Assembly: GCA_000467715.1 (NCBI GenBank)
Contig: AJFK01000453.1
Span: 16,134-80,133 of the forward strand
DNA: 64,000 nucleotides
Origin: Hysterium pulicare CBS 123377
Lineage: Eukaryota > Ascomycota > Dothideomycetes > Hysteriales > Hysteriaceae
Direction of reading: 5' to 3'
In this document: positions 35,143-45,826 of the stretch, piece after piece
Layout: each line of letters begins with the position of its first letter
Numbering within the stretch: position 1 is the first letter of the stretch
Translations under genes and position numbers: made by a program
Notes under the pieces: generated by a model
The model's input: the letters and a program-made list of their open reading frames with translations, nothing else
Told to the model about the DNA's origin: nothing
Databases searched by the model: none

Positions 35143-36715
35143 TCACCCAATCAAGATATCGTCTTCGTCCTTAAACTCCTGCTCATCACTAAAGTCCGGA
35201 TTTGTCTTGTCGAGACAGGTCAAACAAGAAATCACGATAGCCGTGTACTTGTCTCCCATATGCCTCGGCAAGTCTTTCTTTGCGAGTGTAACCAAGGCAT
35301 CTTTGAAAACAAAAGCTTTTGCGACTTGATCCCCCTCTTGGATCTTAGTGATTGGTAGAAGCTGGGAGGGTGCGGCATCACCACCCTCCGCGTCATACGT
35401 GACGAATGATTGCCACAAGCCCACTTCCAGCATGCACACGCCCAGACTATAGATGTTGTGTTACATCACGTACTCATCTTCAGGCCTTAGTCCTTGACGA
35501 TGCGGATGGCGATATAATGCTTTCTCCCAAGCGTCGTCTCCAGCGCGAAATGTTCGTCCGTCTGCGGGGCGGAACTTCTCGAAGCCTAGTAGGAACAAGG
35601 AGGAGAGAGGGAATTCGTCGCTGTCGAACACAACAGCCGTGTCTGGCCATACGCTCTTGTGCACGATCCGTATGTGTGTATGTAACTCACCAATTGCGCT
35701 AGCTGCTGGGCAATGTGGAAGCGGACACTGAGGGGGGTGTCCGGATTAGTTGAGATAAGAATGTTCCCCAAGCTTTGAGGATTCCGCAACCCGGGCGGGA
35801 TGTAAAAGATGAAGTCATAGGAAATGATTTTACGGGATCCGTTGTAGACTCGGACGACACCTCGACACTGCAGCAGACCAAGGGCTACAGGATCTGTTCC
35901 CGCGAGCTTTCGGGCTAGGTCCGGAACATCCTTTTCGAGGATTTTTCCGTTTACCTCAGGAAGGTATGCAACGGAGTCCAGGATGTAACTGCTTGTCGTT
36001 TGATCTCTGCATGACCATAGCTGTGCAATAAGGAATCTCTCTTCTCTGTGCAGATGCAAGACCTCCCTCTGGAAGAAAGATCGAAGTCCGGGTTGAGTTC
36101 TCAGGCTTCAGCAAATTTCGCACATTCTTTGCCGTAGCAATAGAGCCACCTATCGTTTTCGCGTCATCGTCTTCTCCCTTTCGCAGCTCCTCATCGATCA
36201 CAGGATTCAAAATCTTCATCACCGGAAACCAAGACAGATCGAACATCTTCTGCCAATTCTGCAGCTCCTCGATTGCTTTATCCAAACTTTCCTCGACCCA
36301 CACATCTTTGAACCTTTTGACCTCATCACCCGGTTTGCTAGAGCCGTCGCCGTTTGCCTTTTTCTTTTTCAACACCCGCTGGGCTTGGACGATCGCTTCC
36401 TCCACCTTCGCGCGCAGATTTTGTAGAATCCGGCCTTGTAGGATCTGGAGCTCTTGGTCGAGGGTCTTCCAAATAGGTTTTAGGAGTTCGATTTGCTGGC
36501 GGGTCCGCGCCCAGTTAACCTCGATGCAGAGGACGCGGTCATGTAGCTCACTTTCGGCGGCTCTGAAGGAGGCATAGGCGTCGATGAGGATTTTGCCGTA
36601 TCTAAGGTGTGGGAGGCTCTGTTAGTGGGAGGGGAAGAGTAGATGGATTGGTCTTGTCGTACTTGATAACCAGGTCAGCAGTGCCAAGAGCGGCCAGCGC
36701 GAGCTCGACCGACAT
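35143..36715 (-). pseudogene. HeLo-like/four-helix plus pseudokinase protein, broken
   Basis: Start ATG 36715 (MSVELALAAL); first exon 36663-36715, intron 36602-36662 (61 nt, GTACGA to CTTAG). The N-terminal ~170 residues are long amphipathic helices resembling HeLo/HeLo-like membrane-targeting domains of fungal cell-death proteins. The C-terminal half is kinase-like but lacks catalytic residues: the HRD position reads VHKS and the DFG position LGFE. Lesions: a frame change near 35988, a compensating 1 nt change near 35663, an in-frame TAA at 35461-35463 where relatives of this family have Gln, and a further shift near 35145 that cuts off the usual C-terminal segment. Similarity resumes on both sides of each break, so this is decay rather than introns, although sequencing error is not excluded for the single-base shifts. 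It starts within 30 bp of the divergent kinase gene. Confidence 0.75.
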
Positions 36716-36742
36716 GTTCTCAGGCTCAAATTCAACCTCAAC

Positions 36743-38431
36743 ATGAAACTCAACCTCAGAAACTCCTCAACAGTCTCCAGTCTGCGTTACGCGTCGTTCC
36801 TTGGTCAGGGAAAGATCGACACTAGGTCGACTTGGGCACAAAAACGACTTGTGTGGCACAAGATTGCGTTGCTAAGTGATCGGGGACCTGATCAGAGACT
36901 CAAAGTTAAAGTTGACATTCCGTAACAGTTACGCAAAACACGTGATCGATATATCCGGTCCAAATGTGCGTCAAAGGAAAGTTAGGCAAGAGCAGCGTTG
37001 GCGGAGAGTGAAGTGCCTTGGAGAAGGATCGTATGGGACGGTTTGGCTGGAGAATTTATTAGCTGGTCAGAGTCAAATCAACGAACGAGCGGTCAAGGTG
37101 ATCAGAAAACGGTTCCATAAGTCAGAACCAATTGACTATAGCCGGGAGTTGGAGGCTCTTGCGAAGTTTTCCCACCGGAATGTGAGCCAAACTTCAGCCT
37201 AGTTCTGTCCTGGACATACCTACTAACCAGATCTTCGTACAATTCGTGTTTCATTGAATCGTTCGGTTGGTTTGAAGACGAAAACTCCGTGTTCATCGCA
37301 ATGGAGTATTTTCCGCTTGGTGATCTGCAGGACTATGTGACCACGACTCTGTCGGAGGTAGAAGTTCAGCAGATATCTTATCAGGTACTCGAGGGGCTGA
37401 GCTTTATGCACGGAAATGGATTTGCACATCGCGACTTGAAAACATCAGTAAACAATTTCATACAACACCTTGTCTTTGAAAGGAATGCATCTAAGCGGGC
37501 TTGGAACATTTTAGTGAGGTCTTCTAGCCCAGACTGGTGGGTAAAGATTGGAGACTTTGCTATCAGCAAGCGAGCCGAAGAAGGCATGACCGCACTCCGG
37601 ACTATCAGTGGCACGCCATGGTTCATCGCTCCGGAGGTACTCGTCCAAAATGGACTATTAGACTCCGAGGGTCTTGAGAATATCCGTGAATACACGGTTA
37701 CACTGGATATATGGTCTCTAGGAGAAATCATTTTCCGCGCACTTACCCAAAAACCACCTTTTCTAAGGAATTTGGCGGCATACATCAGAGATACCGTGCA
37801 ATTTTCCTTCAGTGAGCTCCGCGTTCAAAATGTCTCTGATGATGGCTGCGAGTTCATCGCCAGAGTGATTAAACCGAAACCAAAAGATCGACCAACCGCC
37901 TCGGAAGCGTTGAGCCATCGATGGATTGCATCCCAGAAACCGGCTTCGCCGCGGTCGTCGGAAGAGCTACAAAGGTACACAAGTGGTTTAACTTTCTATT
38001 CCACTGAAGCTAACTCCTGTATATCCGAGCCCGAGTCTATTGAAATGGCCAACGATGCTAGCTCGAGTTCATTGACCGTTGATGATGGTGTCGCTATTCT
38101 GGAGCCATCAGCTGTTTGGAGCACCGTCGGACAGCCCTCACCCTGCTCTATGAATCCTGGACTTGGAGATTTTTATGCGAGTCCTCCGACATCTACTAAG
38201 GATGATCTCGACTGGCATCGGTTACCTCGATTGGGCAATGCCGTTCCAGTACACCTTCGGCAATATAGCAGAATTGAAGATAATACGCCCACGCGGTTAA
38301 AAACCAAAGCCGTGAAGAAGAAAACTAGTGATGGGAGAATTCGTACTCGGAATGAGCTCTCTGAATCATTGACCTATACCATAGTAATCCCGCACTCCTC
38401 GCATATTGTCAGACTTCAAGGGAAAAGGTGA
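36743..38431 (+). pseudogene. Fungal Ser/Thr protein kinase, probably broken
   Basis: ATG at 36743 opens a leader (MKLNLRNSSTVSSLRYASFL) whose frame stops at 36923-36925. Kinase coding resumes one frame over (SYAKHVIDISGPNVR). The kinase domain has a glycine loop (LGEGSYGTVW), Lys in RAVKVIRK, Glu in SRELEAL, HRDLK, and GTPWFIAPE, but DFG reads DFA. An intron starts at 37182 (GTGAGC, with TACTAACCAG ending at 37230). The exon after that acceptor is in the wrong frame for FIESFGWFEDEN, so a second lesion lies between 37231 and 37255. A further 48 nt intron (37448-37495) is likely after HRDLKTS. The C-terminal ~150 residues are disordered. If the lesions are sequencing errors this would be an active-type kinase. 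It is head-to-head with the HeLo-like pseudokinase gene. Confidence 0.65.
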
Positions 38432-39842
38432 TCATCTACCCCCACGTTCAACACCGCACCAGAAGCACGATTGGCCAGCTTAAAATCCACCATGGGGCAT
38501 TGAGGCTTCATCCCAGTAGTGCTTAATGGAACGGCATAGGAATCTGGTTCATGATGAAAAGATACCGTGCAGGGCTTTTCCAACAAGTTGTTTAGTCCCG
38601 TCCGGATCTTCGAGCCCTTCCACTGCGCCGTATCATGTCCGCGCTCGTACTTTGTCTCGGTATTGAAAACATCGAGATGAGGCTTGCCAGGTTTGTATTC
38701 ATCGATATGTAGCTTTCTAAATTCCAGTTCTTCTAACTGCGGCATTTTGAGCAACGTTTCGAACAAGAGAGTCCAAAATCGGAATCCCGCAGAGCAGTCA
38801 TCAATGGAAACGTTGAACATAGGAGTTTTGAACACTTCAGCAAGTTTCGGTAAGTGTTTCTTAACTCCAAAAACGCGAATACGTTTTAGATTTCCGAATG
38901 GACCGATTGGATAGTACACGCCTCTGGTCGGTGTAATATAACTAAACTGGAACATGGCCTCAGGATGGAAATGATCAAGCAACAGCTCTTCACAGCCACA
39001 CGATTCCAGTGCGGTCAAGGTTCTGTACGTAAATGAGTCGTCGGCCTCCAAGATCATTACGATATTGAGGTTCTCCAAATGGCGTGTCAGATGGCCAAGA
39101 TCAAGCTCGCGCACGGTTTGCCAAGTTGCAAGGATAGGATCCTGTCCGTCTTTCCGAAAGTTCCTAATGCCTTGGGGCGAGTAACTTCCGCCTTCAAGTT
39201 TTAATTTTGGCGTCCAAGACCCAGTCTTCGAAGTACCTTTTCGATGGTGCGGCAGACATAGGGTTTATACGCAATTATGAGAGAAGGATCACATTGATAC
39301 CTTGCTGGTATGTCAGGGCTGAAGCTGATATTGACCCGACGAAAGATTTCGTTTACTCCCCAGCTTGGAGCACATGTTGGAATGCCCTCCCAACTGCGCC
39401 GCCGCCAGTCGGGCTGTCCGCGAAAGTCGATCCATATGGACGTCAGGTTCGGAAACCCGGAAATTGCTTTGGCGAGCATATCCACGTCGGTTCCGGATTC
39501 CTTCATTTGCTCATACTCCCTAAGCAAGTTCCTCAGATTGGTCATATTCTGTAGGCTCTTTCCAGAAAATGCTTGGGTTGAATGATAAGGGTTGAATATA
39601 ACTTCGGAGCCCACAAATAAGTTCTTGACGTGTCGGGCGTAATCTGGAACTTCGGAGATGCGAACGACATGTCGTAGGCTCAGCGGATGTAGCATGACCC
39701 GGACGGTCTCGAAACATTGGTGAAAGGCAAATTTCGAGACTTTCCTTGTGACGCGGCGGAGGGAAAGTTTATCAGTGAGATTGTCGAGATAGTTGAACAC
39801 TTTATCGACGAGCTCAGTTGGTAAATCGTGGAAAGTTGGCAT
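38416..39842 (-). pseudogene. F-box protein, copy A, frameshifted
   Basis: ATG at 39842 (MPTFHDLP). The F-box (LPTELVDKVFNYLDNLTDKLSL) and the following MLHPLSLRHVVRI and VKNLFVGSEVIFNP segments closely parallel copy B at 40230-41621. The frame runs into a stop at 39201, within an A-rich run just after RRLGLGRQN. Coding continues in the next frame (KLKLEGGSYSPQG, then LATWQTVRELDLGHL) to 38416, again parallel to copy B's C-terminus (AQWKGSKIRTGLNNLLE versus ANWKGSQVTEGVKVLVE). A 1-2 nt indel near 39205-39215 explains this best; a 51 nt intron with a GTCTTG donor is a weaker alternative. Its last 16 coding bases overlap the kinase stop on the other strand. Confidence 0.75.
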
Positions 39843-40229
39843 CTTTACCAGAGCGTATTTCGTGATGAGTAACGACTGGTTGCGGAAGAATATTTTTTCT
39901 CATGTACCTTGACTCTGGCTTCGTCCATACGTTTGTCGGTGAATGAATCCACATTCAGAAATCACCCTGGTAAAAATACTCAGGTGAATAATGTTCCGAA
40001 CTTCTAAGAACTCCCAGTACTTCATGCAACCTTTCTTCACCTGTCACTTCTCTATTATGAAAGCATCATCTTGTCCATTTATTTGCTCTGCAATTCACTA
40101 AACTTCATACCTTTACCTGTTACTTATAAACTCTTTACCAATTAGGTTGACTCTTAATCCGCTACAACAACTCCACTACACAAAGGCCGTCGCTCCCAAA
40201 AGAACTGGTTGTATCACCACTCACGAAGA
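39843..40229. promoter_or_regulatory. Divergent promoter between the two F-box paralogs
   Basis: 387 bp between the starts of two paralogous, oppositely oriented genes; it must hold both promoters. The sequence is AT-rich with CT-rich patches before the copy-B start. Confidence 0.5.
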
Positions 40230-41621
40230 ATGCCTCAGCTCAATCATTTGCCAACTGAGATCATCGACCAGATATTTTGCAACCTCGAGAATGTACCTGA
40301 CAAAATGTCTCTTCGACTAGTTTGCAGAAAGATTACAAGCTTCACATTCAGAAAAGAGTGCTTCAAGAAAGTCAACATCATGCTACATCCAATCAGCTTG
40401 GATCATCTTGTCGAGATAGGAGGCACTCCTGAATTGGCGGAGCATGTCAAACATATCGTCATTGGAGCGGAGTTCATCTTTAATCCCCACGATGGCATGC
40501 CAATTCTTACCGAGCAAGATATGGAAAGCGCAACAAAAGCCCACGCAACCTTGAGCAGAAACCTTGAGTTGCGCCAACTTCTCAACGCACAAACAACCGC
40601 AGAGGCATCACATTCCGATGAAAAAACACTCATCCAGATTATACCGTGTTTCCCAAACATGGAGACCATCGCCTTGGATGACAACACCTACCATGAGGGT
40701 GGCACAGATACTGAAGATTCGATAAGCTGGGGTATAGGTCAGATCAAGAAGCGAACAGGCGTTGACTTCAGCTCGAAGTCTGTTTATCTATCTGCGCCAA
40801 CGATGGACAAACAGGGGGCTGCAATTGTCCGTGGTAGACATCCACTCAAAGTGGTCTCGAATGTCCTTCAAGCGCTGAAATTGGCTCGTCATCAACTGAG
40901 TATAGAAGTTGACCCTCCATACTTAGATTGGCATAGCGAAGAAGGTCTAGCCACCTGGGACCTCATGAGCACAGCAGACAAGAATGACCCACTCTCCACC
41001 CTCTCAGGCATAAAGCTTCAAATGCGCGTAAACGAGACACGATCGAAGAATTTGAAACTTTTCGACCAAGAGAACACCGTGGACATTGAAAGCCTATTCA
41101 TCAACCGCTGTAGAAGATTTGATTTATTCGAAACTCTGTTTGTCGATGGTCGGCCCAGCTTGGTATTTCAAAATCTTCGGAGGCTTGACCTTCGGGATAC
41201 TTGCGTTTACGAGCACGGCTTAAAGTTGTTCCTTGTCATCGCGCTACATCACCCCTTATCCCTAGGGCTAGGTGCCATTTCAATTGATAACTGTAGCACT
41301 TCCTTTCTTGGTGGTGTGGGGGATTTGTCTTGGCTATCGATATTCATGACACTCGATCGGTTACCACGCCTCACGGAGTTACGCTTAAATCGTCTTCATA
41401 GCGCAATCTACGCGCGACATCATACAGATGTGTATACCGCACCTGATGGATGGCATTGCTCAGCGAATTGGAAAGGATCTCAAGTCACAGAAGGGGTCAA
41501 AGTTTTGGTAGAGCAATACAGGACTGTTTCATATGAGACTGAGACAGATAACCGCTTGCTATTGGGCCCAGTGGTAGATCTCAGTCTGGCAAATAACGTT
41601 GTAGCTCAAGAGCATATGTAG
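40230..41621 (+). CDS. F-box protein, copy B
   Basis: Single exon, 463 aa, ATG 40230 (MPQLNHLPTEIIDQIF). The F-box lies at residues about 5-30 (LPTEIIDQIFCNLENVPDKM). The conserved family segments IMLHPISLDHLVEI and VKHIVIGAEFIFNP follow, and leucine-rich stretches occur later (LRRLDLRDTCVYEHGLKLF, LPRLTELRLNRLHS). It presumably binds Skp1 and recruits an unknown substrate to SCF. It is intact, unlike its divergent paralog copy A, and is the last intact gene before a long decayed stretch. Confidence 0.85.
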   Translation: MPQLNHLPTEIIDQIFCNLENVPDKMSLRLVCRKITSFTFRKECFKKVNIMLHPISLDHLVEIGGTPELAEHVKHIVIGAEFIFNPHDGMPILTEQDMESATKAHATLSRNLELRQLLNAQTTAEASHSDEKTLIQIIPCFPNMETIALDDNTYHEGGTDTEDSISWGIGQIKKRTGVDFSSKSVYLSAPTMDKQGAAIVRGRHPLKVVSNVLQALKLARHQLSIEVDPPYLDWHSEEGLATWDLMSTADKNDPLSTLSGIKLQMRVNETRSKNLKLFDQENTVDIESLFINRCRRFDLFETLFVDGRPSLVFQNLRRLDLRDTCVYEHGLKLFLVIALHHPLSLGLGAISIDNCSTSFLGGVGDLSWLSIFMTLDRLPRLTELRLNRLHSAIYARHHTDVYTAPDGWHCSANWKGSQVTEGVKVLVEQYRTVSYETETDNRLLLGPVVDLSLANNVVAQEHM

Positions 41622-42403
41622 TAGCAGAATAGAATACATCCTCTCAAAGGCATAAACTAGCCTTCGTGCGCTTCAGTAATTGGCGGTGGTCTCAAGCAAC
41701 TTATCCCATCCCTTCAAATATCACCTGCTTTATATTAGTATACTATAGAAAAGAGTTAATTAATACCTTTAATAGCCAATTAATTAAATTCTATTTTACC
41801 ACTCTCTAGCCTTAAAGAAAGGACCCCTAAAGGCTTTCCAGGCCACCGCGAGGGCGACCAAAAGCCACATCTTGAAGCGTAGTGATGTCAATAATTGCTC
41901 TTGGTGGAAGTCTAGTTAGTGATGTTGTAGAAAAGGGCAAGGGTCTCTTGTAATTTAGAAGAAGAGGATGAGAGAAAGTAATACTAAGCGAACAGATGTA
42001 CGCCGGACTGAAGTGGTAAAATGTATATCCGAAGTCAATGTCCAGGCTCGGTGAACGATAATAAATAGGGGAGCAACCACTATACAGGAATATCATTGCA
42101 GCTCTCCATAACGAACGCTTAGCTCAAACTCTCAATTGCCGGACTAGAAGAAAACTAGTCAAGATGTATAAGAGAAATCAGGCTTTGGGCAAGGAACTTA
42201 ATATTAAAATGTAGAATGTTGATTCTATCAAAGGGTCGGCCGGTCGGCCAACTTATATAGCTAGCTAGCTAGTTACATAACTAATATAAATAATACTAAT
42301 ATAACTACCTTTAATATAATAGTAATTGCTCTTTAACACATAGATTCTATTTCCGCTCTACATTCTACAATTCCGTATCTAGTCGCGAGAGGTCGAAGCA
42401 GCA
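41622..42403. other. AT-rich intergenic patches
   Basis: Two strongly AT-rich blocks (about 41738-41800 and 42252-42340) share an ACCTTTAATA core. They flank a stretch with no supportable gene. GGTCGGCCGGTCGGCC, an imperfect GC palindrome, sits at about 42234-42250, next to a TAGCTAGCTAGCTAG run. They may be remnants of a RIP-mutated repeat. Confidence 0.45.
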
Positions 42404-43504
42404 ATGGTGAATCTCCAACCGTCCCAGCCCACAATGCGGCTCTCAAATCCCTAGCTCCAGGTCTCGTCGCCGTGTTCGGTGAGTTCAACCTGCTCCAACA
42501 TTCCACTCTATACCATGCCCCCGCCAGAAACTGCGAAGCAGATTGCGCACCGCGAAGATACTCTTCTCCACCCTATCTCCTCTCCCAGAAACCTCCCATC
42601 TCGCTAACGTCCCCAGTCGGCGGCACCTCCGGCATCTCCCTGTCCACAGCCCTCGCCCTCGCCCACCACACCCCGTCCCCCAAAATCTACCTCATCGGCC
42701 GCAGCCAGGCCGCCGCCTCCACCGCCATCACATCCCTGAGAACCCAAAACCCGTCCGCCCAGGCTGTCTTTCTTCAAACTGACATATCGCTTCTCAAGAA
42801 CGTCGACAGCGTGTGCGCCGCCATCGCAGCCAAAGAGAAAAAGCTAGACCTGCTATTCATGACACCCGGATACATGACGCTGAATGGCCGAGACGAGACG
42901 GCCGAAGGATTGGACCGTAAATTCGTGCTGCATTATTATGCCCGCATGCGATTTGTCGATAACTTGCTGCCCCCCTTAACCGCAGCCGCACAAGAAGACT
43001 CCTCCATCCCCACCACTGCTAAAGCACAGCTTCGGCCTCGCCAAATGCGGCGCACATGCCAGCCTGATGGGTGATTTTTATCTCGAGGCCATGGCGCAGC
43101 GACACCCGCAGACCTCTTTCATCCACGCGTACCCGTCGGGTGTGGCTACTGGTCTGATGCGCGAATTGCCGGTTGGACGCGTGCTGGCGACTGTGCTGAA
43201 GACGCTGTTGAGGCCATTTATGGTGCCTATTCAAGAGAGTGGGGAGAGACATTTGTTTGCGGGGACGAGTGGGAGGTTTGCCGCGAAAGATGAGACGAAG
43301 GGGGAGGGAATGGACGGGGATGTCGCTGTTGGCAATGATGGGACGAAGGGGTGTGGTTGCTATTGGGTGAACTGGGATGGGGAGGTGTTTTCGGCGAACA
43401 AGAAATTGGATAAGACGAGGGCGGAGGGCGCGGTGGAGAAGGTGGTGTGGCATACTGAGGAGGTGTTTAAGCCGGTGTGCGAGGAGGGTGAGACGTACTC
43501 GTGA
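42404..43504 (+). pseudogene. Short-chain dehydrogenase/reductase, broken
   Basis: ATG 42404 opens MVNL, then the frame is lost by about one base before the typical AHNAALKSLAPGLVAVF segment. An intron at 42479-42616 (GTGAGT to CCCCAG, branch GCTAACG) leads into VGGTSGISLSTALALA (the Gly-rich NAD(P) motif), IYLIGRSQAAA and LDLLFMTPGYM. Near 43020 the frame breaks again, and the segment that normally follows the LLPPL helix (a conserved strand plus about 30 residues) is missing. Coding then resumes as LKHSFGLAKCGAHASLMGDFYLE, then FIHAYPSGVATGL, where the active-site Ser/Tyr/Lys region should be, and runs to 43504. The catalytic core is therefore incomplete. The family includes secondary-metabolite reductases; no other cluster genes are adjacent. 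Confidence 0.75.
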
Positions 43505-45826
43505 AACGGCATCGCGGGATAGAGGCTCAGCTTGTCGAGAGGGAGAAGAAGTAGACGTGTGACGGGGACCAATTGGAGACCCTTAGATCTCTTCATCTAC
43601 CGTTTCTTTTCTGAAACAGAATTCCAAGACCAGTGTAATTTCCCTTCACATGCTCCCAGTCTAGACCACCCAAAATCAAAGAACCAAGACCAATGAGAAC
43701 TCAACGCAAAATCAAAGAAACAGCGTTATATCATTTAATGAAACGAACCATAAACGAGAGTTTTGAAAGTAATCACCATCCTTGTAGGTTCACATTATCA
43801 GACTGTTAGTCTTTGGCTTTTCTGACCGCATGCGAAAGCCATACGTGTATGCTCATGAGAGGTTAGGCTGATTGAATGTTTCCAAGGATTTTCTATGCTA
43901 AGCTTGAAGTGAGCATTGAATCCAACAATACCGCGAACTCCGTGGCCGGAAAAATAGACTGGTCAGTCTTTTATAGTTTGGGCCCGATTTCAGGACCTCT
44001 CCATGATACTTAGGGCGACTTCTGGCAATGCCGACCAAGCTGGCCGACGGCACAGGTCACGCAGCATTCGTCTTTAATGGTCTAAGGGCGAGGCGACATC
44101 TAAACCGTGTGCAATGTTCTCTTTCAGTTGTACGATTAGTAGAGCGCAGACCAATTAGGGCAAAGACTTTCATTACAAAGCTCGCGCGATGGCTTGAAAT
44201 ATTATTAGTAAATTAGCTGCTGCCTCTGCGATAGTACGAAGCCGCCAGAACTAGGTGCTGCCAGAAGTTGATAGACTTCGTGGGGTGTGCGAAAACTTAG
44301 TGTGAAAAAGTAAGGAAAGAAAGCGGCATAACACAATTGAACTTCGTTCCTCAAGGCTCTTTTACGACAAACCGCTCGCACCTCCATCCCTCGGGGAAAA
44401 TGAGGCAGTCTTAGATTTTAGAAGCCACGACAGATTTGTTAAGGAACACGCCTCCATTTTCAGAGCGCGCATCCCTCCTCTTGAGTATATATCAAGTCGG
44501 CTTCCACGCATTCGGCCCGAGAAACCATAGCATACGTTAACGGAGATGTCATGTACACACACATCAAAGCCGACAGGTTCCCATCTAGCGGCGACCAAGG
44601 GCATGTCTCTGTGCCGAACCCGATCAGGTATTTCAACAGCATTATCGGCAAGTTGAACCTCCAATTCCGGTCAAGTATCAAGGATCTAAACGAGCAGTAA
44701 AGGGCGGCGAAGACGGCAAATATAAGATGATGGGGTCAGCTGGGTGTGATAGTAAGTGAGGCGGTGTCGACGATGCGCGCGAGGCAGTGGATTTGCTAGG
44801 CTCGTCAGTCAGAAAGTCTCTAGGATACTAAGGCGGAACTTGTCTTATTCCCGCAGTTTATGGCGCTCTGAAGATATTCCGGGTGCTTGACGAGATATTT
44901 AGCTAGGCGCTCTGGGGAGACATTGCTGAAGTCGTTCATGTTAGGGTCGCTGGGAATGATAATGCCGAAGAGTGAGTGCCGCTTCACAAGCATCTAGCTA
45001 GCCACGATTAGTGCCGAGAGGAGGTGATTGTATATCTAGAAGATGTCGGCAATCGGGGAGCTTGGTTCCTGTCGCGTAAAGTAACCAGGTGCGCGGAGCT
45101 TCTTTAGTGTGAGGCCGTACCTCTCCTTATGGGCCTGCTCTTCTGTGTTGAAAAGAGGTGGGCTGATTGTAATAATGTTGTCAAATGTTTTCAGCGTTTT
45201 AGAAGCACTGAAGGTCCGATTGAGTTCTGCTTCATTAGCCAACTGTAGGGTTAGCTATACATATCCATTTTGAGGGTTGGACAAGGCGTGCAATGACGCC
45301 GTGTTGCTGCGCCTGGGGACGCGAGCTGAGTACTCATGCAATGAAGAGTCTCTGTGCTGGAATGAATACTTGGGATAACAGCTTAAGAGCAAAAGCTCGT
45401 AGAACACGACACAATTTGCGGTTGCGACGTGGCTCCTGGAGTCTACAGCTGAGACGACGAGGATGAAGGCGTCATGTGTGAGTTGAGATGAAATCTCGCG
45501 TACTTTGCGACACCGGCACCAACGCCCCTCTATAGATCCCTCAAAAGAGAGACTTATCTGTAGTTATATATGTAAAAGCTCCTTTATCGTCTCATTTACT
45601 TGAAAATCGGCCTACGGATGACGAACATCTAATCACCATCGCCTAGAAGAGAGTATGGCAGCGTAAGTACAGTTGACCGTGCCCCAGATGGGCTGATTTC
45701 AATTCCACTTCAATGTTGCAACATCGAACATCCAAGATTACTAGCTGAACTATAGCTCAGACGAAGCAAACCTCTTGCCCTAGATCGTTGAAAACGACAG
45801 ATCTTATTCAAGCATCATCCAGACTG
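43505..45826. other. Gene-poor stretch, no supportable gene
   Basis: Only short frames without domains. The 68-codon minus-strand frame at 45036-45242 (MANEAELNRTFSASK) looks somewhat protein-like but I cannot place it. No RNA genes or clear repeats seen. Confidence 0.45.
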
